Assembly (NCBI RefSeq): GCF_009184895.1
Contig: NZ_WESE01000004.1
Coordinates: 310,001 to 374,000, forward strand
Length of the DNA stretch: 64,000 nucleotides
Direction of reading: 5' to 3'
Source of the DNA: Nostocoides sp. F2B08
GTDB lineage: Bacteria > Actinomycetota > Actinomycetes > Actinomycetales > Dermatophilaceae
Positions 60,289 to 64,000 of this stretch are shown here, one piece after another. The translations under genes and the position numbers were made by a program. Every line of letters starts with the position of its first letter. Within the stretch, counting starts at the first letter, position 1. The notes under the pieces were generated by a model, which had not been told where the DNA came from, ran no database searches, and saw nothing but the letters and a program-made list of their open reading frames with translations.

Positions 60289-63176
60289 CGCGCGCGCACC
60301 TGCCTCAGTCGCTCGATCATGGACTGCCCCGCTCCCGGGGCGGACGCGTCGGCCCCCTGGGCACCGGCGATGACGCCGAGGAAGACCTCCTCGAGGTGGC
60401 GACGGCTGCCGACGGCGAGGACGTCGAGGTCGGCGTCCAGGGCGGCCCGGACGACCTCGGCACGCGGCCGGTGGGCGACGATCGTCACCTTGGCCACGTC
60501 ACCCTCGTCGATGACCTCCACCTCACGGACACCAGGAGTACGGCGCAGCGCCTCCAGCGCCTCCTTCGACGGCGCCTCGGGCACGTCGATGACCGTCGTG
60601 TCCTCGCTCGCGACGAGGTCGTCGACCCGCCCAGCCGTGATGACGCGCCCCGCGTGCATGACGACGACGTGGCTGCACGTCATCTCGACCTCGCTGAGCA
60701 GGTGCGAGGAGACGACCACCGTGCGGCCGGTCGCGGCATACGCCTGCAGGATCGGGCGCATGGCGGCGATCTGCGGCGGGTCGAGGCCGTTGGTCGGCTC
60801 GTCGAGGAACAGCACGTCGGGCTTGCCGAGCATCGCCTGGGCGATGCCGAGCCGCTGCTTCATGCCGTGCGAGTACGTGCGCACCGGCCGGTCGAGTGCG
60901 CCGCCGAGGGCCGCGACGTCGAGCACCTCGGCGAAGCCGGCCTCCTCGCTCGGGCGACCCGTGGCCCGCCAGTACGCCTCGAGGTTCTGCCGGCCCGTCA
61001 GGTGCGGCAGGAATCCGGGGCCCTCGACGAGCGCGCCGACCTGGCCGAGAACGGCCGCGCCGGGCGTGATCCGGTGACCGAGCACGTAGACCGCGCCGGA
61101 GTCGGGAGAGATGAGCCCGAGCATCATCCGCATGGTCGTCGTCTTGCCGGCACCGTTGGGGCCGAGCAGGCCGACGACCTGGCCACGCTCGGCGCGCCAG
61201 CTGACGTCGTCGACGGCGCGGTGTCCGTCACCATAGGTCTTGACGAGGTGGTCGACGACGAGCGGCACGTCGGCCAGGTCCTCACGCCACGGCGCCCGCG
61301 AGCTCTGGTACCGCCGGTAGCCGGCCGCCGCGGCGACGGCGAGCAGCAGGGCCAGCAGCACTCCCCCCACGAGCAGCGACTCGGTGTCGGGACCGTCCGC
61401 GCCGGCGGCCACGACCGGCTCACCCTCGGCGACCGGGAGCTCCAGACTCGCCGCCGCGAGGTCGACGAGGTCGACCCGGACGTCCCTCGGGCCGGCGAAC
61501 GCGTTGTCCGTCGTCGTGAGCAGGACCCGCCAGCGGCTGCCCTCCTCCATGACGTAGGTCGCGGGCGGCAGCACGACGGTGACCTCCTGCTCCTCTCCGG
61601 GAGCGCCGGTCAGCCGCACGGGCGAGACGAGCGTCCGGGGCTGGCTTGCCGTGCTGCCCTGGACCTGCCAGAGCGAGGCGAAGAGCACCTGCTCCTCACC
61701 GGACGAGGTGACGCTCAGCCGCAGGCGCGGTGACCCGACGGCCACCAGCCGCTCCTCGGTCACGACCGTGTCGAACGCGCCGGAACTCCCGGGGAGCGCC
61801 GCGAGAGGATACGTCGGCAGGCTCCCGAGGCCGGAGAGCCCACCGAGTCCGGGCAGCGACGTCATCGACGCCGGTTGTCCGCCGGGCGGGGTGACCAGCC
61901 GCAGCTCGGGGTTGGTGCGGCGGAAGTCGAGGGTGACCCTCTCGCTCGGGTCGGCTCCGCGCAGACCGGGGTATGCGTCGAGCCGCTCGAGCGGGGCCGT
62001 CGCCTGACGCCGGGCGAGCGGGAGGGCGTAGGTGAACGCGTCGACGGGCAGTGGCCGGGTCGCCGCCTCCTCGACCGGGAGCTCGGGGTCGAGGTAGGTG
62101 TCCATCCAGGCTCGGCTCGCATCCTCGTCGTCGGCGGCCGTCGTCGACACGCCGTCGTGGCCGCCGTCCGTCCACCGGATCGCGAGTGGCGCGCCGGTCT
62201 CGGCGATGAGGCGGGCGTTGGCGTCGGACTGGTCGAGCCCGAAGAGCGAGTCGTTCATGCCCTGGATGAGCAGCGTCGGCGGCATGCGATCGCCGATCAC
62301 CTCGGCGGGAGAGTTGGCGCGCAGCCGCTCGAGCAGCTCCGGTGTCGGCTCGCCGGTCTCTGCGGCCTGGGTGAGCCCTTCGCAGAGCTCGGCCTCGAAC
62401 CGCCCGCACAGCGGGTCGCCGCCCTCGACCGGTCCCCCTGCGAGCGCGGTGCCGAAGAACCGCGAACCCCAGAGCTGCTTGAAGACCCCCGGGATGTCGG
62501 TCGGCTCGAGCGCGGCGGGGGTGGGTCCGGCTGCGGCGGCGGTCGCGCTCTGGGTGAACAGTGACTGGGCGAGGTCGTTCCACGTGATGAGGGCGACGGT
62601 GGCGTCGATCCGCTCGTCGAGCGCGCTGCCCATGAGGGCGGCGGCCCCACCGTAGGACCCGCCTGCGATCCCCACCCGCGGGTCGCCCGCCGTGTCGAGG
62701 ACGACGTCGTCGCGCTCGGCGAGGTGGTCGACGAGGGTGGATACGTCGGCGACCTCGAGGCCCGGGTCCATGAGGTGGATCCGGCCGCCGGAGTCCCCGA
62801 ATCCCCGCGCGGTGTAGGCCAGCACGACGTACCCGGACCCGGCATACTCCTGGGCCTGGGTGCGCAGGCTCTCCTTGGAGCCGCCGAACCCGTGGGCCAG
62901 GATGAGCGCGGGGTGCGGTCCGTCGGAGTTGTGCGGGAGGTAGAGGTCGGTGTCCAGCTCGACGGGGGTGCCGTCCGGCTCCGCAACGGTGGGTATGCGC
63001 TCGGTCACCGGTTCGATGTCCGGCACCGTGGTCTCGTCGGCCGGGGTCGACGTGACCGGTGCGAAGTCCTCCGGCGAGGGCTCGGCGGAGGCGAGCGGCG
63101 CATACGAGAGGAGCAGGGCCAGCGCGGAGATCGCCGCAGCCCACAGGGCCCGTCGGGGATGGCGGGCGCGGGACAT
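60285..63176 (-). CDS. secreted alpha/beta hydrolase fused to ABC transporter ATPase
   Basis: A 963-aa fusion. The N-terminal signal peptide (residues 1-31) is followed by an S15/CocE-like alpha/beta hydrolase: HGFGGSKESL, nucleophile Ser174 in GIAGGSYGGAAAL, a later Asp near LIQGMNDSLFG, and His in WTDGGHDGVS. An Xaa-Pro-peptidase-type beta domain (LRLSVTSSGEEQ) comes next. One TM (SLLVGGVLLALLLAVAAAAG, about 599-618) crosses the membrane. The cytoplasmic part is an ABC ATPase with Walker A GPNGAGKTTT (about 672), signature YSHGMKQRLGIAQ and Walker B VLFLDEPTNG. The hydrolase would act outside and the ATPase inside, with the permease encoded next. Confidence 0.9.
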   Translation of the reverse strand: MSRARHPRRALWAAAISALALLLSYAPLASAEPSPEDFAPVTSTPADETTVPDIEPVTERIPTVAEPDGTPVELDTDLYLPHNSDGPHPALILAHGFGGSKESLRTQAQEYAGSGYVVLAYTARGFGDSGGRIHLMDPGLEVADVSTLVDHLAERDDVVLDTAGDPRVGIAGGSYGGAAALMGSALDERIDATVALITWNDLAQSLFTQSATAAAAGPTPAALEPTDIPGVFKQLWGSRFFGTALAGGPVEGGDPLCGRFEAELCEGLTQAAETGEPTPELLERLRANSPAEVIGDRMPPTLLIQGMNDSLFGLDQSDANARLIAETGAPLAIRWTDGGHDGVSTTAADDEDASRAWMDTYLDPELPVEEAATRPLPVDAFTYALPLARRQATAPLERLDAYPGLRGADPSERVTLDFRRTNPELRLVTPPGGQPASMTSLPGLGGLSGLGSLPTYPLAALPGSSGAFDTVVTEERLVAVGSPRLRLSVTSSGEEQVLFASLWQVQGSTASQPRTLVSPVRLTGAPGEEQEVTVVLPPATYVMEEGSRWRVLLTTTDNAFAGPRDVRVDLVDLAAASLELPVAEGEPVVAAGADGPDTESLLVGGVLLALLLAVAAAAGYRRYQSSRAPWREDLADVPLVVDHLVKTYGDGHRAVDDVSWRAERGQVVGLLGPNGAGKTTTMRMMLGLISPDSGAVYVLGHRITPGAAVLGQVGALVEGPGFLPHLTGRQNLEAYWRATGRPSEEAGFAEVLDVAALGGALDRPVRTYSHGMKQRLGIAQAMLGKPDVLFLDEPTNGLDPPQIAAMRPILQAYAATGRTVVVSSHLLSEVEMTCSHVVVMHAGRVITAGRVDDLVASEDTTVIDVPEAPSKEALEALRRTPGVREVEVIDEGDVAKVTIVAHRPRAEVVRAALDADLDVLAVGSRRHLEEVFLGVIAGAQGADASAPGAGQSMIERLRQVRAR

Positions 63177-63336
63177 GCCCTCAATCCTCGCCCACTGCGC
63201 GCTGGCTCCGTGCGCCGACCGGAATCCGGCGGTGGCAGGGTGACGCAGAGAACATCCGGCGTTTGGTGCTCCCGGCCGGCGTGAGGCACACTAGGGACGC
63301 TTCCGGGACACCCCTGCATCGTTCCGGAGGCACCAC

Positions 63337-63419
63337 GCGCAAGTGGCGGAACGGCAGACGCGCTGTCTTCAGGTGGCAGTGTCCTTATGGGCGTGGGGGT
63401 TCAAATCCCCCCTTGCGCA
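63337..63419 (+). tRNA. tRNA-Leu (anticodon CAG)
   Basis: An 83-nt cloverleaf with acceptor arms GCGCAAG and CTTGCGC and a T loop GGGGGTTCAAATCCCCC. Anticodon CAG is at 63370-63372, within CTTCAGG. A long variable arm (type II, TGTCCTTATGGGCG) is diagnostic for Leu/Ser. The discriminator is A63419. CCA is not encoded. A terminator hairpin follows. Confidence 0.93.
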
Positions 63420-63430
63420 CTCGCTCCGAA

Positions 63431-63455
63431 CGCGCCGACCCCGAGGGTCGGCGCG
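63431..63455 (+). terminator. terminator after tRNA-Leu
   Basis: CGCGCCGACC pairs with GGTCGGCGCG around a 5-nt loop, followed by TTCTGCGTT. It starts 11 nt after the tRNA and ends 21 bp before the MarR stop, so it could serve both strands. Confidence 0.75.
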
Positions 63456-63476
63456 TTCTGCGTTGCAGGTCGGGCC

Positions 63477-63941
63477 TCAGCCTCCCGCGGAGACCAGATC
63501 ACGGAGCAGCCGGTTGAGCAACCCGACGGTCTGGCGCTGTTCGTCCTCGGTCAGCGCCGCCATCCACTCGGCCACGATCGCGTGGTCGCCGAGATCACGG
63601 GTCTCGAAGACCTCGCCGACCCGCGGCGTCGCAGTCAGCCGTCGGACGCGACCGTCCGCGGCGTCGGCGACGACCTCGAGCATCCCCTTGCGCTCCAGCA
63701 CCGCGACGATCTGTCGCACGTTCTGGTGTGACGTGCCGAGAGAGCGGGCGGCGTCGCCCAGCGTCGGCGGGTCGGCGCTGTGCGCGACGAACGTCAGGAC
63801 GCCCGCTTGCTGCGTGGTCAGGTCGACCGCGGCGAGCCGCTGGTCCATTCGGGTGCGCAGGTGGGTCGCGAGGGTCAGGACGAGGCGGAAGAGCTGCACT
63901 GCGGGCTCCGAGCCGAGAGAGGGGTTGACCGATGACGTCAT
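63477..63941 (-). CDS. MarR-family transcriptional regulator
   Basis: A 154-aa winged-helix regulator. It has an N-terminal dimerisation helix, an HTH (TLGDAARSLGTSHQNVRQIVAVLERKG), and a wing VVADAADGRVRRLTATP typical of MarR. A tight palindrome overlaps its ATG 63941, and a divergent gene starts 37 bp away with a strong ribosome site. It is therefore likely to repress itself and that neighbour. The effector is unknown. Confidence 0.9.
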   Translation of the reverse strand: MTSSVNPSLGSEPAVQLFRLVLTLATHLRTRMDQRLAAVDLTTQQAGVLTFVAHSADPPTLGDAARSLGTSHQNVRQIVAVLERKGMLEVVADAADGRVRRLTATPRVGEVFETRDLGDHAIVAEWMAALTEDEQRQTVGLLNRLLRDLVSAGG

Positions 63942-63958
63942 AGGTAATATCTTACCTA
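63941..63958. promoter_or_regulatory. MarR operator in the divergent promoter
   Basis: TAGGTAA-TATC-TTACCTA is a perfect inverted repeat that covers the first base of the regulator's start codon and lies 20 bp before ATG 63979. AT-rich, unlike its surroundings, as expected for an operator/promoter. Confidence 0.7.
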
Positions 63959-63978
63959 AATCCTGAGGAGGTGTCGCG

Positions 63979-64000
63979 ATGATCCTGTTCCTGCCGAACT
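63979..64000 (+). CDS. 5' fragment of a gene divergent from marR (product outside window)
   Basis: ATG 63979 follows AGGAGG by 7 nt and reads MILFLPN before the window ends. The gene is probably controlled by the adjacent MarR regulator. Seven codons are too few to name it. Confidence 0.6.

Noticed and set aside
63343-63966. Plus-strand open frames over the tRNA and marR
   Set aside because: They run through a complete tRNA cloverleaf and antisense to the MarR gene.

Overview
The window is one continuous stretch of a high-GC (about 70% by eye) bacterial chromosome. Dense single-copy genes, GTG/TTG starts, TANNNT -10 boxes placed 6-7 nt before start codons, LLM flavoproteins, a DesA3-type desaturase with its ferredoxin-reductase partner, and GAF-ANTAR and Ser/Thr kinase proteins point to an Actinomycetota. 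The family is probably within Micrococcales (Intrasporangiaceae/Dermacoccaceae-like); that placement is an inference from gene content. I see no prophage, transposase, CRISPR array or rRNA. One tRNA (Leu, CAG) lies at the right end.

Layout. 0-3.4 kb: fatty-acid beta-oxidation pair (thiolase, FadB-like protein). 3.5-6 kb: AidB-like acyl-CoA dehydrogenase and AlkD-like DNA glycosylase. 6-11 kb: permuted papain-like hydrolase, small membrane protein, two-TM membrane protein, P2-type cation ATPase. 10.8-16.5 kb: same-strand five-gene cluster of lipase, ATP-grasp ligase, S51/cyanophycinase-like protein, Fes-like esterase and M20 dipeptidase. 16.6-24 kb: class-V aminotransferase, 56-aa Cys-rich protein, LysR regulator, kinase-rhodanese-Fpg/Nei operon, App1-like phosphatase, GAF-ANTAR protein. 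24-31 kb: glucan branching enzyme, then a GT2 synthase / HlyD-like / GH81 glucanase operon whose synthase carries an in-frame TAG. 31-40 kb: UbiB kinase, GcvT-like/FAD oxidoreductase pair, alpha/beta hydrolase, desaturase system. 40-48 kb: dimethylargininase-like enzyme, M20 peptidase, LLM/FMN-reductase pair, TPR protein, ferredoxin reductase, MurJ. 48-53 kb: orphan histidine kinase, thiamine-binding protein, M50 peptidase, malic enzyme. 53-58 kb: tandem LVIVD-type secreted proteins and a DUF305 lipoprotein. 58-64 kb: homocysteine methyltransferase, ABC permease with an unusual hydrolase-ABC ATPase fusion, tRNA-Leu, MarR regulator and the start of its divergent target.

Four signals go beyond gene content. 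(1) The 7-mer GTATGCG/CGCATAC occurs about 57 times in 64 kb in all reading frames and forces otherwise avoided codons. (2) Many genes have a leaderless promoter architecture. (3) A 129-nt structured 5' leader precedes both LVIVD paralogues, with compensatory base-pair changes. (4) Several families of intergenic palindromic repeats are present, one forming a perfect 44-bp-period tandem array.
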